The notes: a model not told the origin generated them from the letters alone. A stretch of 52,165 nt of DNA from SVEL01 sp045126475 (GCA_045126475.1 JBGVOL010000062.1:1-52165), one strand, 5' to 3'. Positions 17,550 to 26,835 are shown, counted from the stretch's first letter. Translations and numbers: made by a program.

Positions 17550-18536
17550 ATGGTAACAACAGACATAACAAGGGAAGAACTTGAAAGAGCATCAAAAATA
17601 GTAGGGAATTTAACTGAATATTACAAGAGCAAGGTTGTGGGACAGCAGTTTCTCGGATATTCACTTTTAGTATCAATGATTACAAACGGGCATATTCTCA
17701 TTGAGTCAGTTCCGGGACTTGCAAAGACCACGGCGGCAAAAGTAATGACTGACGCTGTCAACGGTGACTTTTCAAGAATACAGTGTACTCCTGATTTATT
17801 GCCAAGCGATATAATCGGTACACAGACATACAATGCCGCAACAAATACATTTGAGAATAAGCTTGGACCTGTCTTTGCAAACTTTGTGCTGCTTGACGAG
17901 ATAAACCGTTCAAGCGCAAAGACACAGAGTGCCATGCTTGAGGCGATGCAGGAGCATATGATTACAATCGGAGGAAAGACATATAACCTTCCGGACGTCT
18001 TTGTAGTTATAGCCACACAGAATCCTGTGGAACAGGAAGGTACATATGTGCTTTCGGAGGCACAGCTTGACAGATTTTTATTAAAAGTTAAGCTTGTTTA
18101 CCCTAATCCAAATGAAGAGATGGAAATATTAAACAGAATAGAGAAAGACGTATTTACAGAGTCTCATGCCGTTGCAAATACTGATGATATAGTATTTTTG
18201 CAGAATCTGTGCAAGAGAGTCTATATGGACCCGTCCATTAAAAAGTACATAGTAGATATCGTTCAGGCATCCAGAAATACAGGCATGATTTTAAGACCTG
18301 AACTTGCACAGTATGTATCTATGGGAGCAAGCTCAAGAGCCGCCATTTCATTTATGGAGGTGGCAAAGGCGGTTGCACTTATAAGCGGCAGAAGCTACTG
18401 TACTCCCGATGATGTAAAATCCATGAGATACTCCGTATTAAGACACAGGATTATGTTGAATTTTGCAGCCATGGCAGACGGTGTGCAGGAGGAAACCATT
18501 ATAGATGCGATTATAGGAGCTGTTAAGACACCATGA
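17550..18536 (+). CDS. MoxR-family AAA+ ATPase
   Basis: 328 residues; cytoplasmic ATPase proposed in this family to act as a chaperone for VWA-domain partners. Walker A is ESVPGLAKTT (about 52-61), the MoxR variant with AKT. Walker B is FVLLDEINRSSAKTQSAMLE, sensor 1 is VIATQNPVEQEGTY, and LSEAQLDRFLLK carries the arginine finger. The next four gene starts overlap or nearly touch (DUF58 begins on the ATGA of this stop). Gene context (moxR-DUF58-VWA-VWA-TPR) is the classical MoxR/Bat-type arrangement. Confidence 0.93.
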   Translation: MVTTDITREELERASKIVGNLTEYYKSKVVGQQFLGYSLLVSMITNGHILIESVPGLAKTTAAKVMTDAVNGDFSRIQCTPDLLPSDIIGTQTYNAATNTFENKLGPVFANFVLLDEINRSSAKTQSAMLEAMQEHMITIGGKTYNLPDVFVVIATQNPVEQEGTYVLSEAQLDRFLLKVKLVYPNPNEEMEILNRIEKDVFTESHAVANTDDIVFLQNLCKRVYMDPSIKKYIVDIVQASRNTGMILRPELAQYVSMGASSRAAISFMEVAKAVALISGRSYCTPDDVKSMRYSVLRHRIMLNFAAMADGVQEETIIDAIIGAVKTP

Positions 18537-19435
18537 GAATGAATTATATTTCTAAAATTCAGTCAAATCTTAAGGGAAACAGAGTAATACAGACAAAAAG
18601 GGTGACATCAAGAATACTTGACGGCTCATACCGTTCGGTGTACAAGGGCAGAAGTATGAATTTTGATGAACTGCGTGAGTATGTGGCGGGAGATGAAATC
18701 AAGGATATTGACTGGAAGGCGTCCGCCAGAAGCCAGAAGCTTCTTGTAAGACAATACATAGCAGAAAAGAAGCACAATATTATGCTTGTTCCCGATACAA
18801 GCATAAGAATGTTTGCCGATACAAAGGAAGGTCAGGAAAAGAGGGAAGTGGCACTGATGAGTGCCGGAACTCTGGCATATATGGTAAACAGAAACGGTGA
18901 TTACATAAGTGCCACATATGCGGGAGAAAAGCTGATTTCTCATTTTCCGTTTAAGACCGGCCTTTTTAATATTGAGAACATACTTGCAAATTATCACAGG
19001 GATGCAACTTTTTCAAATGAGTCGGACATTAACAGACCTTTGGATTACATCATAAGAAACTTCAGACGTAAAATGATTATTGTCATCATCACAGATTTGG
19101 AAGGCGTGCGTCTCATGTCGGAGTCGACCCTTAAAAAACTTCTTATTATGCATGATGTGCTGCTTATTAATATAAGCGATGCGGAGAAAAGCGGAAAGAA
19201 CGTATATAATGTGGTGGATGGAAGCTATATGTCCGACTATTTTACCCGGGACAAAAAGCTTCTTAACATCGAAAAAGAGAAAACGGCTGCTGTGGAGAGT
19301 CAGTGCAGGGAGAAGCTTAAGCGTCTTGGAATATCATCGGTAACCGTGGACAGTGCAAGGGAAATCGATGAAAAGATTATAGAATTGTTCGGAAAGCATA
19401 AGGGAGAAAGGAAAAATTATGGAAACTTCGGTTAA
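18533..19435 (+). CDS. DUF58 protein of the MoxR/VWA operon
   Basis: 300 residues. DUF58 signature NFDELREYVAGDEIKDIDWK followed by ASARSQKLLVRQY, and a VWA-like core MLVPDTSIRMF with a later MIIVIITDLEG strand. It overlaps moxR by 4 nt (ATGA) and the next gene by 17 nt, so translation is coupled. Unlike many DUF58 proteins, it has no N-terminal membrane helix pair. Function unknown; in the family it is thought to be a partner of MoxR and VWA proteins. Confidence 0.9.
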   Translation: MRMNYISKIQSNLKGNRVIQTKRVTSRILDGSYRSVYKGRSMNFDELREYVAGDEIKDIDWKASARSQKLLVRQYIAEKKHNIMLVPDTSIRMFADTKEGQEKREVALMSAGTLAYMVNRNGDYISATYAGEKLISHFPFKTGLFNIENILANYHRDATFSNESDINRPLDYIIRNFRRKMIIVIITDLEGVRLMSESTLKKLLIMHDVLLINISDAEKSGKNVYNVVDGSYMSDYFTRDKKLLNIEKEKTAAVESQCREKLKRLGISSVTVDSAREIDEKIIELFGKHKGERKNYGNFG

Positions 19436-19892
19436 GCTGCAGGAACCATTTTCCTACAGTATTCTGCCTATTGTAATAGTCGGCATAATCGTTGCCGGAT
19501 TACTTATATTTTTTGTGGTGGCAATGATTATGAAAATGTCCGGGAACAAAAGCCGGATGCCGGTTGTTTATAACAGAACGGCTGAGGTTGTGGCAGAAAT
19601 AAAAACAAGATATATAAACGAATTGTGCAAAATAGAAGCAGATTACGGCAACAAAACAATATCAGCGCGCAGCGCATACCAGAAGATGAGCAGATGCATC
19701 AGAAAGTTTGTCTACGAGATGACGGGAATCAGAGTGCATAATTATACCCTTCAGGATATAAGGGGTCTTAATATGCCTGTTCTTGAAGAGTTAATAAGAG
19801 AATACTATGTGCCTGAATTTTCAAAACAGCCTTCGGGAGATGTAATATCATCATTAGAAAAAACAAAAAGGGCTATAGAAAGATGGAGTTAA
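19419..19892 (+). CDS. Small single-pass membrane protein of the MoxR/VWA operon (DUF4381-like position)
   Basis: 157 residues. One strong transmembrane helix at about 14-38 (ILPIVIVGIIVAGLLIFFVV), then a cytoplasmic helical domain with basic and aromatic residues (YQKMSRCIRKFVYEMTGI). It occupies the slot held by DUF4381-type proteins in Bat-like operons, but I cannot confirm that family by eye. Starts 17 nt inside DUF58 and overlaps the next VWA gene by 10 nt. Confidence 0.7.
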   Translation: METSVKLQEPFSYSILPIVIVGIIVAGLLIFFVVAMIMKMSGNKSRMPVVYNRTAEVVAEIKTRYINELCKIEADYGNKTISARSAYQKMSRCIRKFVYEMTGIRVHNYTLQDIRGLNMPVLEELIREYYVPEFSKQPSGDVISSLEKTKRAIERWS

Positions 19893-20908
19893 GGAATTTT
19901 TATGTTATTTTTATAGGCGTGGCGGTACTCATTCTGCTGACAGCTTTTTTGTTCATTAAAACAAAAAGGAAAAATGAATATAAGGGCGGAAAGAAGGTTG
20001 CAGATAATGATTATATTCAAAACGACCCGTATTTTAAGAAGAAGGTTATAAAATACAGGATTTACACAGTGATTTTAGTGGCTGCATGTTTTCTTGGCAT
20101 AGCGGTTTGTTTTGCCATGCTGACAAGACCGTACAAAAGGGAGAGCGCGGAAAAAGAAAAATACAACAGGGATATTGTTCTGTGCATAGATATATCTTCA
20201 TCGGTTGATTATCTGAACATGCATCTTGTTGAGGAACTTAAAAGTACCGTTGGTAAGCTTAAGGGAGAGAGGTTCGGCATAGTCATATTTAATACGACTC
20301 CGGTCACCATTACACCTCTTACAACTGATTACGAATACATAACTGAGCAGCTTGACCTGATTGGAAAGTGTCTCGTTGAAAGAAATAAAACGGACTGGGA
20401 TGATGATGATTTGTACAATTGGCTCTATATGGACCAGTACATAACGGAAGGAACACTGGTTGGCTCTGATGAACGCGGAAGTTCCCTCATAGGAGACGGA
20501 CTGGCAGCAGGCGCATATGAATTCGGTGACAAAGAGGAAGACCGAACAAAGATAATCATATTCTCAACTGACAATGATTTGCAGGGTAAACCAATATTTA
20601 CACTGGACGAGGCGGCATCCGTATGTAAAAGCAAAAACATTACCGTATATGGCATAGGCACAAAGGAAATGTTTGATGAAGATATGGATGAAATGAGAGC
20701 TGCAGTAAAGAAGACCGGCGGAGAATTTTATCTTGAGGAAGAATCAGGCACATTCGGTCAGATAGTAAAAAACATTGAAAAGACAAGCAAGAGTCTGTTA
20801 AAAGAGAAAACAGAAATAAGAGAAGTGGAACTGGTAGGTGTGCCGTTTGTCGTTTTATTATTGTCTGTTTCAGTCATGACAATATTTGTAAAAATCACAA
20901 AGAGGTAA
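19883..20908 (+). CDS. Membrane-anchored VWA-domain protein (BatA-like)
   Basis: 341 residues. N-terminal TM at about 7-25, a second TM at about 58-80 (YTVILVAACFLGIAVCFAML), then a VWA domain with an intact MIDAS start DIVLCIDISSSVD (DxSxS), RFGIVIFNTTPVTI and KIIIFSTDNDLQG, and a final TM near residue 315-335. The topology TM-TM-VWA-TM matches BatA/BatB proteins. Probable metal-dependent binding partner of the MoxR ATPase at the membrane. Confidence 0.88.
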   Translation: MELRNFYVIFIGVAVLILLTAFLFIKTKRKNEYKGGKKVADNDYIQNDPYFKKKVIKYRIYTVILVAACFLGIAVCFAMLTRPYKRESAEKEKYNRDIVLCIDISSSVDYLNMHLVEELKSTVGKLKGERFGIVIFNTTPVTITPLTTDYEYITEQLDLIGKCLVERNKTDWDDDDLYNWLYMDQYITEGTLVGSDERGSSLIGDGLAAGAYEFGDKEEDRTKIIIFSTDNDLQGKPIFTLDEAASVCKSKNITVYGIGTKEMFDEDMDEMRAAVKKTGGEFYLEEESGTFGQIVKNIEKTSKSLLKEKTEIREVELVGVPFVVLLLSVSVMTIFVKITKR

Positions 20909-20919
20909 GAAGAGAAGAT

Positions 20920-21867
20920 ATGATAGTTAATCCGATTATACCAATATGGCTTATGGCTGTTATATGCGTGGTGCTTATAGCACTAAAACGCAAAGGAGTC
21001 TGGCCCTATGTCAGACAGATAATCATGGTCATATTGCTGTTTGTCATAAATTTAAGAATTATGGTACCCGGTGATGTAAATACATCATCTCAGAAAATAA
21101 ATGCAAATATACTTTTTGTAATCGATAATACAATCAGTATGGTAGCAAGGGATTACAACGGTGACACCGAGAGAATGGAAGCTCTTAAAGATGATTGTGC
21201 GTACATTGTTGATGAGCTTAATGGCGCGAAATTCTCAGTGATTACATTTAATAACTCAGCCAAACTGGCATCTCCTTTTACGGAAAATACGGAATTTATA
21301 AAAAACTGTATAAACAGCACATATCCCATAAATGAGCTCTATGCAAGAGGAAGCTCCATGAATGTCAGTAAAGACTTGATGACGGATATTGTAAAGAGAA
21401 CGCAGGAAAAGAACGACGGAAAAGTGATTGTATTTTTCATCAGTGACGGTGAAATCACAAATGAAGACAAACTGGCTTCATTTAAAGATGTGGAGGGATA
21501 CATTGACGGCGGTGCTGTGCTTGGATACGGCACGCAAAAGGGCGGAAAAATGTATGTTACCGATTATTTCAGCGGAGAGATGGAAGTTATTGAAGACAGG
21601 TCTGACTATCCGTATAAGGATGCAGTATCAAAAATCGACGAAGCAAATCTTAAATCCATTGCAAAAGATTTGGGCATAGAATACATCAATATGAACAAAA
21701 GGGATAACATTGACGGCATTATTGAGGGAATAAAGAGAAATGCAATTTTCTCCGAAGATGAAGTCGGAACGGAAGGATATACAGATATCTATTATATTTT
21801 TGTGATTCCTCTTTTGCTGATGCTAATATATGAATTTGTGGATTTGAAGATGAGGGGAGAAAAATGA
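20920..21867 (+). CDS. Second VWA-domain membrane protein (BatB-like)
   Basis: 315 residues. Two N-terminal TM helices (about 6-22 and 28-50), a VWA core with MIDAS segment ILFVIDNTISMV (D-N-T-I-S, a conservative DxTxS variant), KFSVITFNNSAKL, ARGSSM and VIVFFISDGEIT, and a C-terminal TM at about 290-308. It follows the first VWA gene by 11 nt and overlaps the next gene by 4 nt (ATGA). The atypical MIDAS suggests the paralogue is not redundant with the first VWA protein. Confidence 0.88.
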   Translation: MIVNPIIPIWLMAVICVVLIALKRKGVWPYVRQIIMVILLFVINLRIMVPGDVNTSSQKINANILFVIDNTISMVARDYNGDTERMEALKDDCAYIVDELNGAKFSVITFNNSAKLASPFTENTEFIKNCINSTYPINELYARGSSMNVSKDLMTDIVKRTQEKNDGKVIVFFISDGEITNEDKLASFKDVEGYIDGGAVLGYGTQKGGKMYVTDYFSGEMEVIEDRSDYPYKDAVSKIDEANLKSIAKDLGIEYINMNKRDNIDGIIEGIKRNAIFSEDEVGTEGYTDIYYIFVIPLLLMLIYEFVDLKMRGEK

Positions 21868-22559
21868 AGAAACTATTGTTTGCCATATGGATATTTCTTG
21901 CAGCATTTTTTATATGTCTTATAATAAATCATGTTAAAAATGAGAAACTCATAAGTGATTATGAAAGTGGCGTATACGAAGAAAACGAATTTACGGCGTT
22001 TGGCTTTTTTGAGCCGTATATTGCCCATTACAATCAGGGAAATATTGAATATCAGAACGGGAATTATGATAAAGCAATAGAAGAGTACGAGGCAGCCATT
22101 GAGGGCGGAATTACTGATGAAAGGGATTGTCTTGCCAGAATTAATATTGCCCTGTCAATGATTGCACCCATAAATCCGGATGAAATAAATGACGAAAATA
22201 TTGATGACATTATAGCTAAACTTGAGGAGGCAAAAAAAGTCCTGACAGAGAACGGCTGCGCCCATGAGGAGGACAGAAACGGTCACAATGATGATGCACA
22301 GCAATTAAAAGAAGATATTGACGAATTTATCCGCAAACTTAAGGAGCAAAAAAATAACGGCGGTGGTGGTGATGACCACGACCCGGACAATCCTGACCCG
22401 GATAATCCTAAAGAGGAACCAATAGACGGTGAAAACGAAAAAAGAAAGCAGCTTGAACAGTTGCGCGGTCAGGGTCAGAAGGAAAGAGGGCAGAACATCA
22501 TTGATCCGGAAGAACAAAACAGACTGTTTGAGGATTATTATGACGGTCCCACATGGTAG
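21864..22559 (+). CDS. Single-pass TPR/coiled-coil membrane protein (BatC-like)
   Basis: 231 residues. N-terminal TM at about 3-22 (LLFAIWIFLAAFFICLIIN), a TPR-like repeat HYNQGNIEYQNGNYDKAIEE (about 54-73), a charged helical region, a low-complexity linker (GGGGDDHDPDNPDPDNP) and a Gln/Glu/Arg-rich C-terminus. Position and repeat type resemble BatC, the TPR protein ending many MoxR/VWA operons. Last gene of the operon; a strong terminator follows 17 nt later. Confidence 0.75.
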   Translation: MKKLLFAIWIFLAAFFICLIINHVKNEKLISDYESGVYEENEFTAFGFFEPYIAHYNQGNIEYQNGNYDKAIEEYEAAIEGGITDERDCLARINIALSMIAPINPDEINDENIDDIIAKLEEAKKVLTENGCAHEEDRNGHNDDAQQLKEDIDEFIRKLKEQKNNGGGGDDHDPDNPDPDNPKEEPIDGENEKRKQLEQLRGQGQKERGQNIIDPEEQNRLFEDYYDGPTW

Positions 22560-22576
22560 CGTAATATAATATAAGA

Positions 22577-22625
22577 AAAAGATGTGGCTGTCGCATTATA
22601 GTGCGACAGCCACATCTTTTTTTTT
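22577..22625 (+). terminator. Strong intrinsic terminator of the MoxR/VWA operon
   Basis: A 19-bp perfect stem (AAAAGATGTGGCTGTCGCA paired with its complement at 22602-22620) around a 6-nt loop, followed by T residues. It abuts the next promoter. Confidence 0.95.
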
Positions 22626-22626
22626 C

Positions 22627-22655
22627 TTGACAATTTAAATTATGCCAACTATAAT
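22627..22655 (+). promoter_or_regulatory. Consensus sigma-70 promoter for the ABC importer operon
   Basis: TTGACA (22627-22632), 17-nt spacer, TATAAT (22650-22655): a perfect consensus. Downstream, TAAGTTCA occurs twice (at about 22655 and 22679), and the second copy forms the palindrome GTTCATGAAC. This is a possible operator, since such a strong promoter would need control. Confidence 0.85.
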
Positions 22656-22685
22656 AAGTTCACGAGATATATAAATAGTAAGTTC

Positions 22686-23615
22686 ATGAACATAAAGAAG
22701 TGGATATACATGAAAGGGGAAACAAGGGTGAAAAAGACAAAAAGACTTACATTAAGGAGAATTGGCAGCATATGGCTGTTTGTTATTCCGGCGCTGATAC
22801 CAATGATCGTGTTTTGGATATATCCGATTTTAAGGTCCGTATATATCAGCTTTACAGACTGGGATTTCATGACACCTACATATAATTTTGTATTTTTAGA
22901 TAATTTCAAGGCCATTTTACAGGACAGTCGCTTTTATGATGCGCTGTGGAACACGGTGGTATTTACAATAGGAACGCTTTTACCTACTATAGGATTCGGA
23001 TTGATGCTCGCATTGCTTTTGCAGAAATCGTTTAAGGGAAGCGGTATCATAAAGTTTATTATTTTCTCACCATGGATTACACCAACGGTGGCAGTTTCAA
23101 TTGTCTGGACATGGATTTACGATGCAGATTCAGGCATTGCCAATGCAATACTCAACTTTTTCGGAATGCCGGGACTTCAATGGATAAAAAGTTCTCAGAC
23201 AGCAATGCTCTCGGTTATTATTGTGACGGTGTGGAAGAGTCTTGGATATGCCATGATTTTTTATCTTTCAGCACTGAGTAAGGTGCCAAAAGAATATTAT
23301 GAGGCAGGAGAAATAGACGGGGCAGGCGGATGGCAGAAGTTCAGATATCTGACACTTCCCTGCATATCGCCGACAACATTTTTCCTTGTGATTATCTCCA
23401 CGGTGAATTCACTTAGGGCATATGACCAGATACAGATTCTGACACAGGGCGGACCTTCGGGCAGTACCAGAACATTGCTATATATGTATTATCAGTTGGG
23501 ATTCAAGGAGTTTAATATGGGACAGGCAACGGCAGTAGCACTTGTGCTTGTATTGATTACAACGTTGCTTTCGGCAATACAGTTCACGGGCTCGAAAAAA
23601 TGGGTGCATTATTAA
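22686..23615 (+). CDS. Sugar-type ABC transporter permease (UgpA/MalF family)
   Basis: 309 residues, six predicted membrane spans (first IWLFVIPALIPMIVFWIYPI). The EAA loop YYEAGEIDGAGGWQKFRYLTLP docks the ATPase. ATG 22686, ATG 22710 and GTG 22728 are all in frame; GTG 22728 has the best upstream purine stretch (AAAGGGGAAACAAGG), so the true N-terminus is uncertain by 14 residues. First gene of an importer operon whose second permease is broken. No ATPase gene is present; such importers often share MsiK/MalK-type ATPases encoded elsewhere. Confidence 0.9.
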   Translation: MNIKKWIYMKGETRVKKTKRLTLRRIGSIWLFVIPALIPMIVFWIYPILRSVYISFTDWDFMTPTYNFVFLDNFKAILQDSRFYDALWNTVVFTIGTLLPTIGFGLMLALLLQKSFKGSGIIKFIIFSPWITPTVAVSIVWTWIYDADSGIANAILNFFGMPGLQWIKSSQTAMLSVIIVTVWKSLGYAMIFYLSALSKVPKEYYEAGEIDGAGGWQKFRYLTLPCISPTTFFLVIISTVNSLRAYDQIQILTQGGPSGSTRTLLYMYYQLGFKEFNMGQATAVALVLVLITTLLSAIQFTGSKKWVHY

Positions 23616-23624
23616 GCAGGGGGT

Positions 23625-24297
23625 ATGAGAAAGATGAAGATTAAAAAAATTACGGAAAAGACCGTAAAAATGGCACTGCTTCTTGTATTCAGCCTGTTTA
23701 CCGCATTCCCGTTTGTCTGGATGGTTATAAGTGCGCTTAAGACAAAGACGGAACTGATGGACATGTCCAAATTTTTCCCCACAGAGTGTCAATGGAATAA
23801 TTTTTATGAGGTTATTTTTAATTCACCGTTACTTAAATATGTATGGAACAGCTTTTTTGTGTCAGTTGTGACACTTGTAATTCAGCTTGTGACGGCAGCC
23901 ATGATTGCATATGCAATTGTATTCATGAAGTTTAAGGGAAGAAAAGTATTGTTTGCCGTCATTATGGGAACATATATGCTTCCGACGGCAGCTACATATA
24001 TTCCGGGAAATAGTATTCCCAATGACAAAATCATCCTTCATTACATTCGGATTAATGAATTTTATTACATCATACAACAGTTATATGTGGCCGTCATTAA
24101 TTACGGATTCGGAAGATAAATATATGGTTTCACAGGGACTTCGGAAGTTCTTCATAGAAGGTGGTGCATACGGAACAGACTGGCCCCTTGTTATGGCAGG
24201 GAGCACTCTGATTGTATTGCCTTTATTGATATTGTTTGCATTTACATAGAAGTGGTTTATCAACGGAATAGGCGGAGATACCGGTATGAAGGGATAA
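23625..24297 (+). pseudogene. Broken ABC transporter permease (UgpE/MalG family)
   Basis: The N-terminal half (23625 to about 24000) reads as a normal permease: TM1 LLLVFSLFTAFPFVWMVISA and GTYMLPTAATYI. The C-terminal half is in another frame from about 24010 (FREIVFPMTKSSFITFGLMN, YMVSQGLRKFFIEGGAYG). Relatives have about 55-60 residues between these points, including the EAA loop that contacts the ATPase; all are missing, so an internal deletion of roughly 170 bp also shifted the frame. In the second frame a TAG at 24247 interrupts FAFT-[TAG]-KWFINGIGG, where Gln (CAG) would fit; the original stop is TAA at 24295. The importer therefore lacks a complete permease pair. Confidence 0.88.
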
Positions 24298-24341
24298 GTA
24301 CCCTTTATATATAAAAGGAGTAAAAAATAAGGAGTAAGAAC

Positions 24342-25646
24342 ATGAAAAAGAGATTAATGGCAGGATTGTTGGGATTGACAATCACAGCGGGATTGTTTAC
24401 CGGATGCGGAAACAATGGTGCGAAGGAAACAAAAAGGACAGAAGACGGTAAAATACAGATTGATTTCTGGTATTCAGGAGGTAAGACAGCAGTAAACGTG
24501 TTTCAGGATATCGTAGATGATTTCAACGAATCTCAGGATAAATACAAAATCGTCACAAACACACAGGCAGATTATACGGAAACATATGAGAAACTTCAGG
24601 CAGGAATTGCGGGAAACAAAGCACCAGACATGGCACTTCTTGATGTTGACAAGTCAAGAAATCTTTCAGAAAAAGGGCTTATTTCAGATTTAAATAAGTA
24701 CATTAACAAGGACTCAGAATTTCAGAAAGATGATTATTTAAGTGTATTCTTTCAACAGGGAGTTGCAGATGACGGAAAAATATTTGCGTTGCCGGCATAC
24801 GGAACAACACAGGTAATGTACTATAATAAGGCAGCGTTTGAGGCAGCGGGAATAGATGCAAAATCAATCAGCACATGGCAGGATTTGGCAGCGGCTGCAG
24901 AGAAAATGACAAGCAAGGACGGTTCCTTTGTTGGGTGGGAGCCTATGTGGGGGTATGAAAATCTTATAGATGCGGCACTTAGTAACGGCGCTTCACTGAT
25001 AAGTGAGGACGGAAAAACTGTTATGATTAATTCTGATGAATGGGTAGAGGTATGGGAGTCATTCCGTAAATGGATTCATGATGACAAGATTATGAAGGTA
25101 AATTCCGGCGGACAGGGCTGGGAGTACTGGTATGTTACCATTGATGATGTGATTCAGAATAAAGCAGGCGGATATACAGGTTCATCGGGAGACCAGGCAG
25201 ATCTTGACTTTGATATCGTGGCGGCGATGGAACAGCCGGGATTTAATGACAATCCTTCAGCGCCGACAGCAGATGCCTTACAGCTTGTTATGCTGGAAGG
25301 CTCAAGCGAAGAGACAAAACAGGGTGTATACGAATTTATGAAATACTTTACAACTCCAAAGAACCAGGCAAAATGGTCAATGGCAACAGGATATGTCGCA
25401 GTACGTTATTCGACAAAAGAGGTAGAGGAGTTTAAGAAATATACTGAAGAACATCCGCAGGCGCTGGTACCGATGGCACAGGCAGCACACGGAACACCTG
25501 CTTTAATTGACCCGACAGGGGGAAAGATATTAGATGCATTATCAATTGCAGCAGATAAGGTGGAATTGGAAAATATACCGGCAAAAGAGGCTTTGGATGA
25601 GGCACAGAAAACAGCACAGGAAGCATTAGACAATACAAGAAAATAA
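24342..25646 (+). CDS. Extracellular solute-binding lipoprotein of the ABC importer
   Basis: 434 residues. Lipoprotein signal (MKKRLMAGLLGLTITAGLF) with lipobox FTGCG, then a family 1 solute-binding fold: IDFWYSGGKTAVNVFQDIVD, AGIAGNKAPDMALLDVD and FALPAYGTTQVMYYNKAAFE. This is UgpB/sugar type; the ligand (sugar or glycerophospho-compound) cannot be told. Strong AGGAG ribosome binding site. It is intact although the upstream permease is a pseudogene, so it may still bind ligand at the surface without transport, or work with another permease. Confidence 0.9.
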   Translation: MKKRLMAGLLGLTITAGLFTGCGNNGAKETKRTEDGKIQIDFWYSGGKTAVNVFQDIVDDFNESQDKYKIVTNTQADYTETYEKLQAGIAGNKAPDMALLDVDKSRNLSEKGLISDLNKYINKDSEFQKDDYLSVFFQQGVADDGKIFALPAYGTTQVMYYNKAAFEAAGIDAKSISTWQDLAAAAEKMTSKDGSFVGWEPMWGYENLIDAALSNGASLISEDGKTVMINSDEWVEVWESFRKWIHDDKIMKVNSGGQGWEYWYVTIDDVIQNKAGGYTGSSGDQADLDFDIVAAMEQPGFNDNPSAPTADALQLVMLEGSSEETKQGVYEFMKYFTTPKNQAKWSMATGYVAVRYSTKEVEEFKKYTEEHPQALVPMAQAAHGTPALIDPTGGKILDALSIAADKVELENIPAKEALDEAQKTAQEALDNTRK

Positions 25647-25647
25647 T

Positions 25648-26820
25648 ATGAGAGATATAATAAACTTTACAATAAGCAAAACAGCGCAGAATTTTCATGA
25701 GGAATTCTTTGTGATTCCCCATGAAATAAAATCATTATATATAGACATAAAACTACCGGAAGAATGCAGATATATGGGGTATATCATTTTGCGGGACGAA
25801 AAAGGGGCAGTGCGGTTACAAAAACTTTTAGGATACGGGGAACAGAAGCTTGCAATAGGTTCAGACGGAGAAACTACAACAGTAGGAGGAGTGCCGGGAA
25901 AGATTATGCCCGGTGAATGGAAGGTCGGTCTTGGAATTTTTACGGAGTATGTGGAACAGCATATGGGACAGGGAGAATCTGTATTGGATATGGTGCTGAC
26001 TGATGAACCCGGACAGATAACAGAGCCTATGGGAAAAAAAGTCTGGGTAAAGAAGAACAGTACGGATATGTCTTTTGAAGAATATCAGTGGAGTGCGGTT
26101 TATAGGACAGGGGCAGGCTGGTATAAAGGCGATTTTCATACTCACACAACGCTTTCAGACGGAAAAGAAACCATGGTAAATGCAATGAACAAGGCCAAAA
26201 TGATGGAAATGGACTTTTATGTGCCGACAGAGCACAATCTTATACATACAGGGTGGTGTGATACTGATATATGCATTTTACCGGGGGTTGAGATAACTAC
26301 CGAAAAAGGACATTTTAATCTGTCAGAAGAACGGTATGAAGGTGCAGACCTACCATCAGTTGCAGGTGACCCGGGCACTTATGTGTTCTGCGAAGAATTG
26401 TCACCGGAAACACTGATAAGGCAGGTGCGGGGCGGTCATATTTGTGTGACCAGATTCTGCAGAATTATCCCGAAGATTACGGCGGAAGGAAAAGAATATC
26501 TTCCGGGAGATGAAATAGAAGCAAACGGCAGTGATGTCACACTCAATTACGCAGCATCAATAGAAGGCCTGAACGTGATACCAAAGGCATATATGATAAA
26601 GAACGGTGAGAAGAAGGAAATAAAGGTAACTGACGGTGGGGACAATAATTATTATATCTCGGAGAAAGTTTGTTTAACGGGGAATGAATGGAACTGGGTG
26701 AGAATTGAAGTAAGAAAATCTGACGGAACATTTCTTGGATATGTAAATCCTGTCTTTTGCGGCAGCAAATCTTCCGCGTGTAAAACCATAGAAGAAATTT
26801 GGAATAAGATGAACTGTTAA
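25648..26820 (+). CDS. PHP-domain metal-dependent phosphoesterase (CehA/McbA-like)
   Basis: 390 residues. An N-terminal beta-rich region of about 155 residues precedes a PHP domain: GDFHTHTTLSDGKETM (HxH, about residues 163-170), FYVPTEHNLIHTG and ILPGVEITTEKGHFNL. There is no signal peptide, so it is cytoplasmic. The ATG lies one base after the binding-protein stop without its own Shine-Dalgarno sequence, so expression depends on translational coupling. A phosphoesterase downstream of a UgpB-like importer suggests that the imported compound is a phosphodiester or phospho-sugar; this is inference. Confidence 0.8.
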   Translation: MRDIINFTISKTAQNFHEEFFVIPHEIKSLYIDIKLPEECRYMGYIILRDEKGAVRLQKLLGYGEQKLAIGSDGETTTVGGVPGKIMPGEWKVGLGIFTEYVEQHMGQGESVLDMVLTDEPGQITEPMGKKVWVKKNSTDMSFEEYQWSAVYRTGAGWYKGDFHTHTTLSDGKETMVNAMNKAKMMEMDFYVPTEHNLIHTGWCDTDICILPGVEITTEKGHFNLSEERYEGADLPSVAGDPGTYVFCEELSPETLIRQVRGGHICVTRFCRIIPKITAEGKEYLPGDEIEANGSDVTLNYAASIEGLNVIPKAYMIKNGEKKEIKVTDGGDNNYYISEKVCLTGNEWNWVRIEVRKSDGTFLGYVNPVFCGSKSSACKTIEEIWNKMNC

Positions 26821-26835
26821 AGATAGACAGTGCCC

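Noticed and set aside
23985..24020. Programmed frameshift rescuing the second permease
   Set aside because: Even with a frameshift, the EAA-loop region is absent and the later TAG remains; no slippery site is evident.
23953..24249. Separate small membrane protein after the first permease
   Set aside because: The sequence is the C-terminal half of the same permease family in another frame; no ribosome binding site at its ATG.
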